Source of the DNA: Chrysoperla carnea
Taxonomy: Eukaryota > Arthropoda > Insecta > Neuroptera > Chrysopidae
Reading direction: 5' to 3'
Assembly: GCF_905475395.1 (NCBI RefSeq)
Contig: NC_058341.1
Location: forward strand, 67,649,501-67,713,500
DNA: 64,000 bases
Under the pieces are notes generated by a model that was not told the origin of the DNA, did no database searches, and saw only the letters and a list, made by a program, of their open reading frames with translations. The translations under genes and the position numbers were made by a program. The number at the start of each line of letters is the position of its first letter. The first letter of the stretch is position 1. Shown here in pieces: positions 36,968 to 51,100 of this stretch.

Positions 36968-37334
36968 AACCCATTTCCAGAGTTTTCATTCATAAGAACC
37001 ATCATCATAAGAACCCACTTCTGATGAAGTATCTTTTTGTTAATAATCACTTGCAGACAAGTGCTTTGTCATGCATTAAACCCAGTAGTTTGTGCCATCA
37101 AACAATAGTCATGTTTTAAACTAATTAGCCTGTGTCATCAAACCCCAAAAATCATAGTATATTGTACGATCGATTATATTTTATTAATAGTTGTCATGTA
37201 TAAAACCGTAAGTCAATACTGACTTTATATTTTATATAGGTACATTTTCAGTCAAAAAAGCATGTTGGAATAAATATGACATAAGAGGTTTTTGAAATGA
37301 CCGATTCAATTCATTTACAATTTATTCAATGTCC
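36968..37334. other. Short gene-free stretch
   Basis: Direct near-repeats of a GTGCCATCAAAC / GTGTCATCAAAC word at about 37091 and 37131. Nothing else. Confidence 0.4.
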
Positions 37335-37590
37335 AATGTTCGCTCTCACGGGTAAACAGTAATGTTAACGACAAAATGATACAAAAGTTGTTTATTTTTT
37401 TTATAAGGGACACTTGTCACATTTAAACTTTTATTCTATCTCTAACAGTTTACATGATGGGTTCTACGAATTCAAGACCCAATTGATCTCATTTGTGTAG
37501 CTCATTTACTCTTAAGTCACTTCTTATGTCTTGAGCACGTTCTAAAAATTTCAGCTTGATATCTCTTTTCTTTTTTGAGTTATTTCGTTC
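37335..37590 (+). repeat. Rep-1 copy E, truncated at both ends
   Basis: Keeps TCGCTCTCACGGGTAAACAG to TTTTTTGAGTTATTTCG and then breaks into poly(T). Head and tail hairpins are missing. Confidence 0.65.
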
Positions 37591-38832
37591 GTTTTTTTTT
37601 TTTTTTTTTTTTTGGTTATTCTGTATTCTAAGCGGGTTAATGGAAAATAAACCAAAAACAGAGATGGATCATTTTAAAGTAGGAATTTCAACGGTTCAAA
37701 TGAGCCCAGACAGAGTATGAAAATCGAAAAAAAAATCAAAAAAGTTTTCCGTAAAAAATGAGCAATTTTAACGGAAAATTAAAAAAATCTCAAAAAAATA
37801 TTTTTTTCGGTTTCATAAAAATCCATGCTTAATCTTTAGGTAACAAAAAAGATACACTTTCATGCAAATTGATTTTTTTTTTTTTTTGAGCGAGAAAAAA
37901 TTTAAAACGAAAAATTCAATTTTTTACGATTTTCTGTGGAAATTTGAAGTTATGTTGAAAAAAGTCCCGTACAAAAGTTTTTCAATTTTTTATTATTTAC
38001 AACTTTTCTGTTGAACATTTTTTTGCTATAAAATCAACTCCATTTCACCATTTCCAAGGGTTTTGAGTTTAATTGTTTTTTAATGTTATTTAAACCCCAA
38101 GCCAACATTTCTATTAAGTTGCTGCCTGATTTATTTTATTTCTCTCAAAACGTAACTACACTAGCCTAATTGTACATCAATAGTGATTTTAATTCGTGAA
38201 TTATTAAATACTTACAATTACAGTTTATTACAGACTTGGAACTTACTTATTTTAAAGCTTTGTAAAAACCTATAAACGAAAAGCTATTATGAAGTTTTTA
38301 GTTTTGTTTATTCGAAATGAAAACGACAACTTTCTATCAAAAAGTGAATATACAACTTTTGTGAAAAGATATTTAATTTTGAATCTTATATTATTCAATT
38401 AATATAGTGTTTGCTTATATCTAAATATTAACTTCTCTCTTTTAGTCTTCTACCCATGAGATTGAAAAGATTTATTTAATAATTTATGCAGATTATTTTT
38501 CTTAAATAATAAACAGTTTTTTGTTGTTTTTATTAGTGTATGTTTATTATAAGAAATAATAATAATTATTGTTATTGATAAATATATATATGTAATAAAA
38601 ATAATAAAAAAAAAATATTTAAAATTCTTTAATATAAATTGTTTTAAAATTTGTTTATGATTACACCAATGCCAATGTGAACTTTAATTTATTTAGTTCA
38701 TGACTTTTTGTCCTCTAGAGAGCGCCATATTCAATTTAATGTGAAGCCAAGATCAAGACGCTTTTATCAATACCTCATTTGTCAAATAATGATAAGTAGT
38801 TTAGAAGCTAGGAGGGAACAAATGAACATATA
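37591..38832. other. Gene-free stretch
   Basis: Positions 38310-38370 and 38690-38790 share blocks with 14.9-15.5 kb (TTCTATCAGAAAGTT-like; TCCTCTAGAGAGCGCC), a dispersed repeat. Remainder AT-rich. Confidence 0.45.
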
Positions 38833-39465
38833 CAAGGTGTTCTGTTATTAACTGAAGATCGTGGGCATTCAGAATAAGCTCATAAAGACACAGGAAAAAG
38901 TTATTTACCAATTTTGGATCTGAGCCCTAATTTGGGTACTACAGGTATGACAAAAATTGATAAATTGGTAAATTCACTGACTATCATTCGATAACCAGTA
39001 GCCAATGATAATCAGTAGATATTAGTATCTATCATTTAATAATATTCAACTAAAGAAGGGATATGAACTGATTTCAATTGGATTATATTATTTTGAAAAA
39101 AACATTTAAAAAAAACTATTATATTATTTCATTGGTTTGGTCAATTCCCACTTTTTTTTTATTATTATTATATTTTTGCAAGAAAACATTAGATCATTAG
39201 TAAAAAAACAAATAACATCACAGAAGGAGTGTTTTTAATTTAACGTAAACGAATATTATTAAATGATAGATACTAATATCTACTGATTATCATTGGCTAC
39301 TGGTTATCGAATGATAGTCAGTGAATTTTCCAATTTATCAATTTTTGTCATAGCTGTAGCGCCCAAATTAGGGATCAAATCCAAAAGTGGTAATTAACTT
39401 TTTCCTTCGTCTTCATGAGCTTATTCTGTAGGCCAACGATCTGCAGTTAATAACAGAACACCTTG
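38833..39465. mobile_element. Foldback MITE with TA flanks, about 210-bp arms
   Basis: Termini CAAGGTGTTCTGTTATTAAC and GTTAATAACAGAACACCTTG, flanked by TA on both sides (Tc1/mariner-like target). Arms can be paired through TTGATAAATTGG and GATAATCAGTAGATATTAGT. No ORF. Confidence 0.8.
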
Positions 39466-41401
39466 TATACATACCGGTCAAACACATAACCCTCGCCATT
39501 GTATAGTCGGGGTAATAAAATGTCAAATAGGGGCAGGGGAAGGTGCCCTAAAATGATTCCCTTTAGAAAAAATACAATTTATAGTCAAACTATTCGAGAT
39601 ATGTAAAACGTCGAAATATTTGTGGTTTCTTTATTCAAATGTTGCAATATTAGCATGTCAATTTCTTTTGATTTGTTCAAATTTTAGGAACTATTTAACG
39701 TTTCTCAAAAGGGATTGTTTTACCGACCTTGTAAGAATAGGTGGTAAAATGATCCTATTGCGTTTGTTACCAAACAGTTCTCGTAAATTATCAATTTTTT
39801 TTTTCATTGCGAATAGTATAAACACAAAAATCACTGGTTAAATCATCTAAATCAATACAGTCAAGACCCGCTACATGATGGGCGATCATTTTACACACAA
39901 AATAGAGATCATTTTAATAAATATAAAAGGGATCATTTTACGCGTAACGATATATTTTAATATTGTCATAAAAATTGACTTTAAATTCATTATACGCCTA
40001 TCAAATTCATAATTCATAATCAATTTGTTATAATATTATTAAACGTAAACAGAAGCCAAGAGTAAAACAATTAGCCGGCGAAAACTAACACAAAAAAGGA
40101 ATTTTTTCGTGGAAATTTGTCTTACTTTTAATCAAAAGTAGTCAAATTAATAGTTTTGCTGCGAAACTCCAAATAGCTTTTACATAGCCATAAGTCTTTA
40201 TTCAACGATGAATTTGATCAAAGTTATCAATTACAAGACCAAAAATTGATAAAATTTGGTTCGCTGTTATTACAGTTATATTAGAGTTAAAAAACGGATT
40301 CTCGTGAAGTACTTGGTTTGTTTTGTGAAAATTAAAGTCTATTTGATGAAAAATAAGGACCAAGATGTAGGTAGGACTTCAAAAGATAGAGAGCCTGATA
40401 AAGTGGAAGGTAAATAAAAAGGGCGTATTCTGGTTAACACAATTCCAACCTTTCTAGTCATGCAAAACAAAAAAAATTGAAAATATCCTTAGTTAGTAAG
40501 GATGTCGTTATACCTTCTATCAACGAAAAGGAACTTTTGCAAAATTGCGGCTATTTGAAAGAAGTTATTTGCCCCAAGCAACAAACTTGAGGCATCCACT
40601 TAGTCTTTAGTTATAATTTACGAATCTTCGAAAAAGATTTGAACGATTTTGATTTGCCAAAATCTATATCCTACAGTGATAAAAATGATGACATTTACGA
40701 TGATTGTCGGCATTAATGTAATGTGTATAAGTTTTTGAACATTGAAAATATTATAAAATTCATTGTGTATTTATTGTATTGTATTATTTTATCACAAATA
40801 CAAAGATTCATACCTTAAAAATCATTTGCTATGGCATGGCAGCACACAAGATATCTGTACATATCTACTTGAGAATTATATTCATATATGGATTAGTGGT
40901 TTTACAACTTATGTATGTGTGTGGACCTGGGGACAATAGTGAACAGAACAGAACAGAATGACTTCTTGTAAGAGAGACAGGTCGCCTGCAGGCTGCAGGC
41001 TGCTTGCCTATTGCTAAATGTAAACACAAACACAAGCCAACTCATTAAAGAATAGTTTTGTGTCAAATAATAATGATAATTTCTTTTTTCATTTTGAATA
41101 ATAAAACATTTAAGTCATTTTAAGTGATTTTACAGAGAATCAATCTTTTCTATTTACTAATCGCGACATTTATAATACATTTGTGTTGTCTAATTATGGT
41201 TTGAGAATCATTCTAATTTATGTTGGAGATAGTTTTTCTAACCTTTATTAAGTTAAATTTTTGAACTGTTTGATACAAAAATAATTGGAAAAAAATATAT
41301 AAGAATCCTAATTTTTTCCTTATTTGAGCTATTAATCATATCTACCACACTTAACTTATCTCTGCCACACTTAAGTTATCAAATGTGATCAACATTCATG
41401 A
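39466..41401. other. Gene-free stretch with a possible coding relic
   Basis: Positions 40330-40720 read in short, broken open frames (for example KISLVSKDVVIPSINEK) with a less AT-biased look than the flanks. It may be a remnant of a transposase or host gene, but no family could be assigned. CTGCAGG repeats at about 40985-41010. Confidence 0.3.
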
Positions 41402-41472
41402 GCATCGTTGGTTCAGTGGTAGAATGCTCGCCTGCCACGCGGGCGGACCGGGTTCGATTCCCGGACGATGCA
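41402..41472 (+). tRNA. tRNA-Gly-GCC: tRNA-Gly (anticodon GCC)
   Basis: The 71-nt cloverleaf reads by eye. The 7-bp acceptor stem is GCATCGT / ACGATGC with discriminator A. The D arm is GGTTCAGTGGTAGAA (A box), the anticodon loop is CTGCCAC with GCC, and the T arm is GGGTTCGATTCCC (B box). No intron. A run of T starting at 41478 serves as the Pol III terminator. It lies about 450 bp upstream of the scramblase ATG on the same strand. Confidence 0.97.
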
Positions 41473-41924
41473 TACAATTTTTTCACGCTACCTCATAACT
41501 TTTGATCTAGAGGGTGAACAAAGCTTAATCCCAAATCTGCAGGTCAATCGAAGCTATTGAAAGAATGAATTTAGAGGTTTTAGCCTCGTTTACTGGAATA
41601 AATCTTTAAAATTTTAACTAGCAATAACCATAGAAACGAGGATACTTGTAAAAAACATGAATCATAATAATTTTTAGTTTCCCATTTGACAAATTCATTT
41701 ACAATCATTATTTTTATCTACACTTCAATCTTCACTTTTATTGCATTGTAATTTTTATGAATGGTAATAATTATTGGATTAAATCGAAATGTATGCAACG
41801 TAACCGATCAGCCGTAATAATAAGTTAATCAAGCACAAAAATTGGATCAACAAAACAAACTCATTTGTACATCTATTTTTCTATCTTCTCCAAGAAATAA
41901 AAATAAAACACAAAATCTCAAATC
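41473..41924 (+). other. Upstream region of the scramblase gene
   Basis: AT-rich sequence between the tRNA gene and the first ATG. It must hold the 5' UTR or a preceding intron. I see no convincing TATA box or initiator, so no transcription start is proposed. The tRNA gene's T-run terminator is at its left end. Confidence 0.5.
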
Positions 41925-42142
41925 ATGTCAAATACATTGGAAGAAAAATTTGAGAAAATGGATCCACAAGAAACAATATTAAAATCATCATTTAAAATGG
42001 ATAAAAAAATTACAAAAATTGATGAACAACTATCAGGAGTGAATCATGATTTGAATAATGTACTTAATAAAAATAATCCATCAGACCTTAGTGACATAAG
42101 TGATATATTAAAATATGAAACAGCATCGATAACTAACGAGAG
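41925..42142 (+). CDS. Scramblase exon 1, initiator exon (residues 1-72)
   Basis: Begins MSNTLEEKFEKMD and runs open to a donor AG|GTAATA, leaving phase 2. The sequence is charged and probably helical (LEEKFEKM, KKITKIDEQL), with no signal peptide. This ATG was chosen because it opens the only frame that joins exon 2 in phase. Upstream untranslated exons cannot be excluded. Confidence 0.7.
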
Positions 42143-45100
42143 GTAATAATTCTGTTTAACGGCTGCAACACAAGAGTGCGTATAACTTTAGCAAATAATC
42201 TGAAATGGAATAGAAAGTATTACTCAAAAAGGTGGTATAAGATTGACGTTCATCCATCTGATAACCAGATGAGACATATATTTTGCCTATGATAGCTTGT
42301 ATTTTACACAAATAATTAAAAACTGTACATATTTATTACCTGCGTAAACCAATCCCTATCCCTATTTTGAGTGTTATTGAAGGAGGGATAAGTGAGAGAA
42401 AGGGAGAGAAAGGGAGATGAAAGGTATAACAAGGTGGACTTTACCAGTCCTTACTTTTAAGGCCAGTGAAGCGGGCAGGTATCAAGCTAGTCAAATAATA
42501 AAATTTCATAAAGAGTATGTCTCATCTGGGTATCAGATAGGTGAAGATCGATTTTATACTCCTGTATCTTATACTCCTGCGATCTTCAGTACTAGGTTAG
42601 GTTAGGTTATACTGCTGGCTGTCCACGATGGACACACTTAGGCTATAAAGCCCATTGTGATACCATATGGGTTTTACCACCTTCCCGCTGATAATTTCAT
42701 TTATCAGCTCCCTAATTTCAGAGGCTGAGTGCACCTCCTTCATGATGCATATTCCATGCACTACACCAGCCCATCACAACTATTAATTAAATTAATTTTG
42801 TTGCGACGGCGGGAATCGAACCCGCTACCCTATGCTTACCGCGGAAGGAATTGGTTACGCATTAACCTACTGAGCTAATAGGGCGACATCTCCAGTACTA
42901 TAAACCAAATATTTTATATACCCAGTTTGCTAGGTATTAATAACTGATAGTTGCAACTCGCCAACTGGCGATAATAATTCGTACTAACAAAAATCAGAAG
43001 AAGACTCGAATTCAGTAGTTAGAATTTCAACTTTAAGGCAAATAAAAATATTCTAATTGAAATCAAATAAATCCCGCCAACTGGCGATAAAAATTGGTTC
43101 TATTAACAGGAAGTGGACCCTTTTTTCAGTAGTTCCAATTTAGACCACCTGATTACTCACCCTTTATCAATAGCAATATTATTCGGGCTAGAATGAATTT
43201 CATTTCATATTTACTATTTATCCAGTGCCAATATAAAATCAATTTGGATATGAAAAGGTATCAAAAAAAGCCAACGTGCATTAACTCAATTCTTATTAAG
43301 TCAATGTCCTATACTCAATCTGAAAATTATCACTGTTGGTCCAAATCTATCGATTTCACTTAAACTTTTCAAAAAATTTATCTGCAGTCGTTGAAGAGGA
43401 TACTCCACAGAAGATTCAGATTATTTGCTAACTTTACGTAATTCAAACTTGGTAAAATAATTTCCATTTTTCGCTAAACTAAAAATTATCAAATGATAGT
43501 TGTGCTGGTACAAGTGGATTTAATGGTGGCGCCACAAGTAGTGGCGGTGGAAGATTTATCGATAGTAATAGTAGTAATAATGGACCAGTATCACGTAAAC
43601 AATTACGTTTTCCAGATGATTATGATGATTACGAAGATGATGATTCGATTAATAATTTTGCTACAGATGGTGTGCATAAAACATTATCGATGACAAATCG
43701 TTATGATCCTGATGAGGCATCAACAGATACGCTGCATCAGCAACGTTCATCGATATGCAATATATCGATACATTCACAGGCAATTAGAGTTGACATACCA
43801 TCGATATATCGAAACATCGATATTCGTTATTTAAAAAAGGGAGGAAACAGCAATTATATAATTCACCATATTATAATTCACCATTCAATTTTGATGGTGA
43901 ATTATGTTATAACTTAATATAAGACGAAAAGTAAGAATAACAAGGGAAAACAAACAATTGACTGAGTCAATTGTTGAAATACCATGTGTAGATAGTGTTG
44001 ACTACTGTGTCTCATTACACATACATGCATGTCACACATACATAACTGAAATTCCCATATAATACATACTATACAATTTGCGTCTAATTTTCAACCTCGC
44101 GGGTAAACAGTGACGTTTACGAAAAGATGTTTCAAATAACAGTTGTTAATTTTATTATAAGGAACATTTTTAACAATTAAACTTTTGTTTTATCTCTAAC
44201 TCTTTACAAGATGGGTCCTTTGGGCCCAAGACCCAATTGACCCATATTGCTCATTTACGAAATCGACCCCACTTTTTACGCCCTTAACACGCTGTAAAAA
44301 TTTCACCTTGATATGTCTTTTCGTTTTTGAGTTATCGTGTTGACAGACAACCGTAAATGGACTAATTAGATGATTTTATGAACACCTATTCGCTCCGTGC
44401 GTGAGTTTCGTTTCCATGGTAACGATACACTACTTTAATTATAGAATTGTATAGATGCATATATAATTGTATGGATTGCATTTAAGACTTACATTGAAAA
44501 TTTAATATTATTGTCTCACAAATTTAAATAAATACTTAATTATGATAATTTACATTTGAAAAATAATATTTGTGCAATTTGATTTCTTATTTTCACAATT
44601 TTTAATGCAGTTTAATTAATTCGTGTTTTACAATAATTTTAATTTGACATTTCTATAACATTAACATGTAAAGAACAAATTAACATGCAAATTAGTAATA
44701 ACAACCCCCTTTAACGCCAAAATTTTTCACTGGAAGCGCTGGCATCGATTTTATTGTCCCTACCATGACTACGCACACAACGAATACCAAAATTTTGTAC
44801 GTAGCATTAATATTTTTAACGATGTTCCAGCATGGTATTTGCAGTTTCTATGTTAAAGCAATGGTACAATTTTTTTTTCGACAGAATTTAACGAAAAATT
44901 AAATTTAAAAATTTAATAATGCTTACTATTAATTCCCAAAGTTTCAGAAATTTTGACCGTTTAAAATGGGAAATAATTATGCCAACGTCCCAATTTCGAT
45001 CAATTTACGTCAAAATTAATATCTCGAAAGTGAAAATTAATTTCTAAATTTTTTTTTTAGAATTGTATTGTATAAACATTTTTTTCTACTTTTTCTTCAA

Positions 45101-48100
45101 TATATAATAATATCATAAAAAATAGTTGGAGAGACCGGACATTTTACATGCTTTAAATGGGACATGAACCTCAAAATCGCGAACTTTGTCTTTAAATATC
45201 TCGCGATCTAAACGGTCAAAAATTATGAAATTTTAGGAATTCATAAATAAAGCTATTATAAACCCGAGAAAAAAAATTCGGCCAAATCTGTCGAAAAGTG
45301 ATTTCATGCTGGTACTACCTTAAGCGTTACAAACTTGGGAAAAAACTTAATATACCTTGATATATATTACATATATACTGGACTAACTTTCAAAATATCG
45401 TAAATTGAAAATTTTGTTTAATTATTTTGCTTTCGATATTTCGAAAACCAAAGCAGATATCGAAAAAGTTTATTCTTATTTTTCGTCCACATTCATGAAG
45501 TTATAACAAAATTCAACATCAAAGTTGAAAATATAAGGTACAAATAATTTTAAACCTTAGTCTGTAGTTGCTTTGGCGCTGGTACTGCCTTAAAATAAAT
45601 TAAATAATCGCGGATTTGTGGTTCTTGAAGCATAAATACTAGTATTTTAAAATTTATTGTACTAAAATGTAAAAATTTCAATACACCGATGTTTTTCTTG
45701 ATATATCAATCGGTGAATTAAACTTTAAAAATACCAGAACAATAAAAATACTTCACTTTGAAAAAAGTACAATATTCACGTAGGCTATGGGTGGTAGCGC
45801 TGGTATTGATATTCCTAGTACAGCATCTGAATCAGGTACAAAAGGATCGAAGGCTTTTACAAATAATACAACATCGATATCATCATCGACTATATCATCA
45901 TCGGATCAAAATAATCGACAACAATGTTCATTAGCTGCAGCTGGTACAAGTGAAAGAAACGATTACAATTTTTTGGGTAATGAAATTATATATGCTTTTA
46001 AAACGCATTTCCAACAAATTTGACCAGATAACTAGAGACCAAAAATGCATGTCCCTTTATAGCTAGATGTTAAAAAACAGCTATCGGTTCGGTACAAAAA
46101 CTACTACACTTGGGACATATAACTGAGCATCATAATACCTCAATACTCAATCAATTGCAATATTTTTTGTACCGCTAGCTTTGTTTTTTCATGAAATGTG
46201 AAACTATAAAAAAACATAAAAGTTGCTCTAATTTGACTCCTAGACATTTTCGGTCTATAAATTTTTGTTCATGTTTGTTGCAAATAAAATTTAGTATAAT
46301 ACCTCTCGAAGCGAAAATCGAATTACCTCTGTAGATATATGTTTCGTACAAATAATACAGAAAAACTTGATAGCAAAAATTTGATATGTAGTCCGATCCG
46401 AATAACGAGAACCTCGAGCCTCGATTGTAAATTTGATCTTTATAGAAAAAATTTCCAATGTCTCCTTTAAAACCCCTTAATTCTTTTTACTTTAATAATT
46501 AACCTTAAAATAACTTCAAAGAACAATTGTATCCAACAGTATAGGATCACTTGACTCCGATGAGACGGCAACGCGAATTTTGGAATTTTTTTCAATTCAT
46601 AAAATACTTGTAGACATTCACACAGAACCTCGTGTCATTTGCCCCAAGCAAATGATAGACGATTAATCGAAATCAGACTAACTTTATTAATTGATAATTT
46701 TCGAAAAATCATTCAGGAAAATTATCATGCCATAATTTTCAGCGGATCGAAATAGCCGTGCTACCACCAATAGATCGACTTTCACGAAAAGTTGATTTTC
46801 ATGAATGGCTGTTCTATTTTTAGAGAAGGTGTATAAGTTTTAATATTTTTTTAACTGAACAGATTCGAAAAAAGTCTTATCAATTATGAATCTGATATTG
46901 AATTTTATTTTAAACGATCTTGAAAATCTATATCAAATTTAAGGTAATCGAAAGAATCCCTGACCGCTGTATATGGAGAATGACTTTCGGTCAAATGTCG
47001 CCAGAATTTGGGAAGATATTCTTCTTGTCATTCTGAGCAAATGAATCAATGAACACAAATCTCGCTAACGTACCGTTTTCGAGATATTCCATATCAAAGG
47101 TTCTGAAAATGTAATTTTTCAGAATTATTCTTCTGCAAAATAAAAATTGCGTACGTCCGTGCGAGTGAGTGTGTGTGGTTATGTATTTTAAGAACAAACT
47201 AATCTTTTTCTAATTCTTTTAGAATAATTTATACATTCAAAACTTCAGGACCGTTTTCATGATGTCGAGCATTATAACTTCTTTCAACAATCTGGTTGAT
47301 GAATATCGCATGTGAGCATCGTATCGGACAAAACTCAAAAATTTTTAAGAGCTACCATATTCAAGTCCATTTTAGTTATTCTGTAACTTTGGCAGAAAGT
47401 AACTCATTCATGTCAACGTTTCAGGCATAAATTATGCGATCGCATATGATATAGAAACTCTTGAAATTCAATGAAAATCGGGAAATTTGACATGGAATAT
47501 GTCAATTTGTGCTCCATGTATAGTGATCAGGGATCCTTTAACCTATCAATTTTTAATTGAATTGCTTTTCATGATAAAACGATTTTTTTTTGATTTTCTT
47601 ATATCAAGTTCTGCGTATAACATTTTTACTAGCCTAGTTGAACGAGTTTTTGGTATTTTTTAGTTAAAAGTATATCACAAATAGAAAATTTCTCAACAAT
47701 AGCAAATCATAACAATAACAAGAGAACAGAGCCATTAAATCATAGTGCCTCACAACCAGATAACTTATCAACATATTTCATAAATGATAACAATAATAAT
47801 AATAATACTACGGTATCCTCATTACATTCAACAATGGAAGCCATATTAAATGTACATCGTACACAACAATACTATACAACTAATTCAGATTTGGAACCGT
47901 TTAATAACAATCAAAAATCAATATTAACAATACATCCACAATATCGTTTATTAGGTACGTAAAGTAAGCTATTCAATTACGAAAAGCGGAATAGCCCTAA
48001 AAACCATAATTTCGAATTGGAAAATGGTACTTTCCAAGCTATTTAAAAAAATAAAAACACCAAGAAATAGGTAAACTTGCAGGGATAAAGTAAACTAGTC

Positions 48101-51100
48101 AAAACCATAAGCATAGTCTATTTAATTAGTTCAAGTAGAAATAATGGTCATAAAAATACGTGTGATAGCTTTTTGTATTGGAAATGATGTTTAAAAAAAA
48201 AGTGCTAGGAGTATTTTTCAGCACAAAAAAATTGAAAAAGTTATAAACAATTAAAGATGGAAGAAAGGTTATCGATTATCACCAATATTTTATAAAATAT
48301 TAATATTTAAGAAATTTAAAAAAAAGATTCTTCAAGAGGAGAATATTTCATATAAAAAACTTTTCCCGAAGTCTATCTTGATTATAATTTTAATTTAACG
48401 CTGAAAATATATCTTCTTACATCATTTTTAGATTTTTGTTACCTATGTCATCAAAAAACCAAAAAAATTTTTAATAATGGGGGTAAAATTTGTTGGCTTC
48501 GTGGAGGCTTTCTTATACATATACCATAGAAGTTAACATAAAACTGTCTATAGGCAGAGTGGTCGTCTAAACAGTTGATCGTTATAGAGAGAGGTCTAAA
48601 GAAGAGTTCTCGGTTCTATTCGTTACCGGTTCTCCGGTGCTATTGGTCGTATAATGACAAATAAATAAGAGGAATATTTGGTTTTTCTTGTAAAATAATA
48701 CGGTACAAAATTGTTTTAGACTCTCTGAATGATGAGCAAGTTGAAAATTCGGATTCAGCAAGTACCAATACGTCGAATTACACTCCTTGTTCGGTAGGAT
48801 TTGTAAATGCATACGAAATACACTCGATACAAATCGACGAATACGCGCGTACACTAAATATAAATATAAGTTGATTTCGAATACAATCGATTTTTGAGCT
48901 AAATTATAGATATGAAATGTAAAAATTTTAAATTATTAGGATTTTTCAGAAAAATATCGACTTTTAAATTAACTGGAAATACTTTCAACTCAAAATTTTG
49001 ATACCATTATTGACTTTCTATGCTCTTAAATATGAAAATACGAGTTTATAAAGATTTTTCGAAAAAGTATCGTTAAAAGTAAAGTTTTGAGGCTGGAAAA
49101 CACGAAATATGGCAAAAGATAGCTCGAAAAAGTCTTGAAATTCCTATGTGCTTTTTTTTTTTATCGGTCAGTGGTTATAATTTTGACTAGCTAAGTTTAT
49201 TGCTGTAACCTCGGAATGAGATCATTTTCTCTATGTTTCGGCTTTCTTTTGATTTTTAAAACAGTTCGAAATTAATACATTCAGCTTGAAATAATAATTT
49301 ATGTCGCTATTACATTTCGGAATTGACTAGAGCATAAGCGCCCATAACATAACAAGACACCCTAGATTTAAAGCTAGCTTTAAGCTAGATTTAAAAATTT
49401 ATAAAAAATAACAAATTTTTACTAGTCTGTCGTGCGTAATAAGTTTTCAGCCATTTTCACTAAATAATTTTGAATTATTCGATGGGGTGCTTTTTTATGT
49501 TATGAGCTTTTATACCACTGGCTTACTTTACTGAATGATCTTCGTTATTAGTAAGTGATACAAATTCACCAGCAATCATTGAATCAACAATATATGGTAA
49601 CAATGGACATCCAGAACAATTAATAACACAACAATTAAATAATGAGTATCCAATCTTGTCAAGACATTCATCAACAGAAACCATACAAAGTAAATTATCT
49701 GCAATGCAATTAAATGAATACACAGTGATGGGAACATTATCCTCAAATGTCTCCCAACAACAGACGAATAAAGAAGAAAAATTAAATGGCAAGGAATCAA
49801 ATTGTATGTTTACAATGAAATCTTAATATGTTTCTTAATAATTTTTTTGTTAAATGGGAACTAAATAAATTTTTTGACAGTAATTTCATGTATATTGTTT
49901 CGTTTAATGGACCCGGCACGATTAGATAGGAAAATGGCTTTCTGTGAAACTTTTTCAAACTACCCCCAAAATGTTCTTCGGATTATGCTGATCAAAAGCT
50001 CTCACCGCCACAAAATTTTTTAACGGCCAGTTTTCGAGCTACAGGCGATCAAAGCTACACATATATTATAGTTATAATATACAAGAGGGTTATTTTAATC
50101 TATAATGGCTAATAGGTTGTTTTCTAGTTAACCAATAAAAAAATTACTCAACAAAAGTTGCAGAGTTTGATGGGACATCATGTTCTGACATCAGATTGGA
50201 CCTAGTTCTTCACATTTCTTTAATAGTCAATTTAAATCTAAAACGGTAAGAGATAGAATAACATTTTCACTTAGAAAGTTGGTCCTCATACAAAAACTGG
50301 CATTTTTCATCTAAACCATTTTTTCGAAAATCGTTAGCTTTTCGAGAAAATGCGCTTTAAAAATATGTCATAATTGCTTTTAATCGAAAGAAAACACGCT
50401 AACTATGGAAAAATCCTTTAGGCAAAAGTTGTCAAGTTATCTTTGACCTACAATAATCGATAAACTTCAAGCATATTTTTTTTCGATTAAATACAATAAT
50501 GACATATTTTTTAATTGCATTTTCTCTAAAAGCTAATGTTTTTCCATAAAATGTCTTTAGCAAAAATTGTTAGTTTTTTATGAGGATTAACTTTCTAACT
50601 TAAATTGTTATTCTATCTCCTACAAAAAAAAAAAATCTATCTATCTCATACTAAATCTAAAACTATTAAAAAACCCAAAGAACTAGGCCCAATCTGATGT
50701 CAGAACATGACGTTCCCATTCAAAATCTGCAAATTTTGGTGAAGTTATTTTTTTATTGGTTAACTACAAAACGATCTATTAGCCATTAAAATGACCCACC
50801 CTGTATACTATAACTATAATACATGTGCAGTTGTGATCGCACGCCCGGTGTTCGAAAACTTCTCGTTAAAAAATTTTGTGAAAGAGATCCGAATAATATT
50901 TTGGGGGCGATTAGAAAGAGTTTCACAGAAAGCCATTTTCCTATCTAATCGCGCAGGATCCTTTGTTAATCTATCTGAATAAAAATAATGTATTAAAATA
51001 TTCTATATCTGGGTTATTTTAAATAGAGCAATCTTGGAAAAAACAAAGCAGGTTTTTAAGGACACAGTTTAAGTGGTTCCATCTTCTTTTAATTTTGATT

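Noticed and set aside
42800-42887. A second tRNA gene (A and B boxes on the minus strand)
   Set aside because: It is the head of a SINE: the acceptor arms do not pair, the body and TSDs of the retroposon follow, and the same unit recurs at 55980.
49523-49800. Two minus-strand ORFs of 74-89 codons
   Set aside because: Antisense shadows of scramblase exon 5, whose plus-strand frame and splice phases fit the gene.
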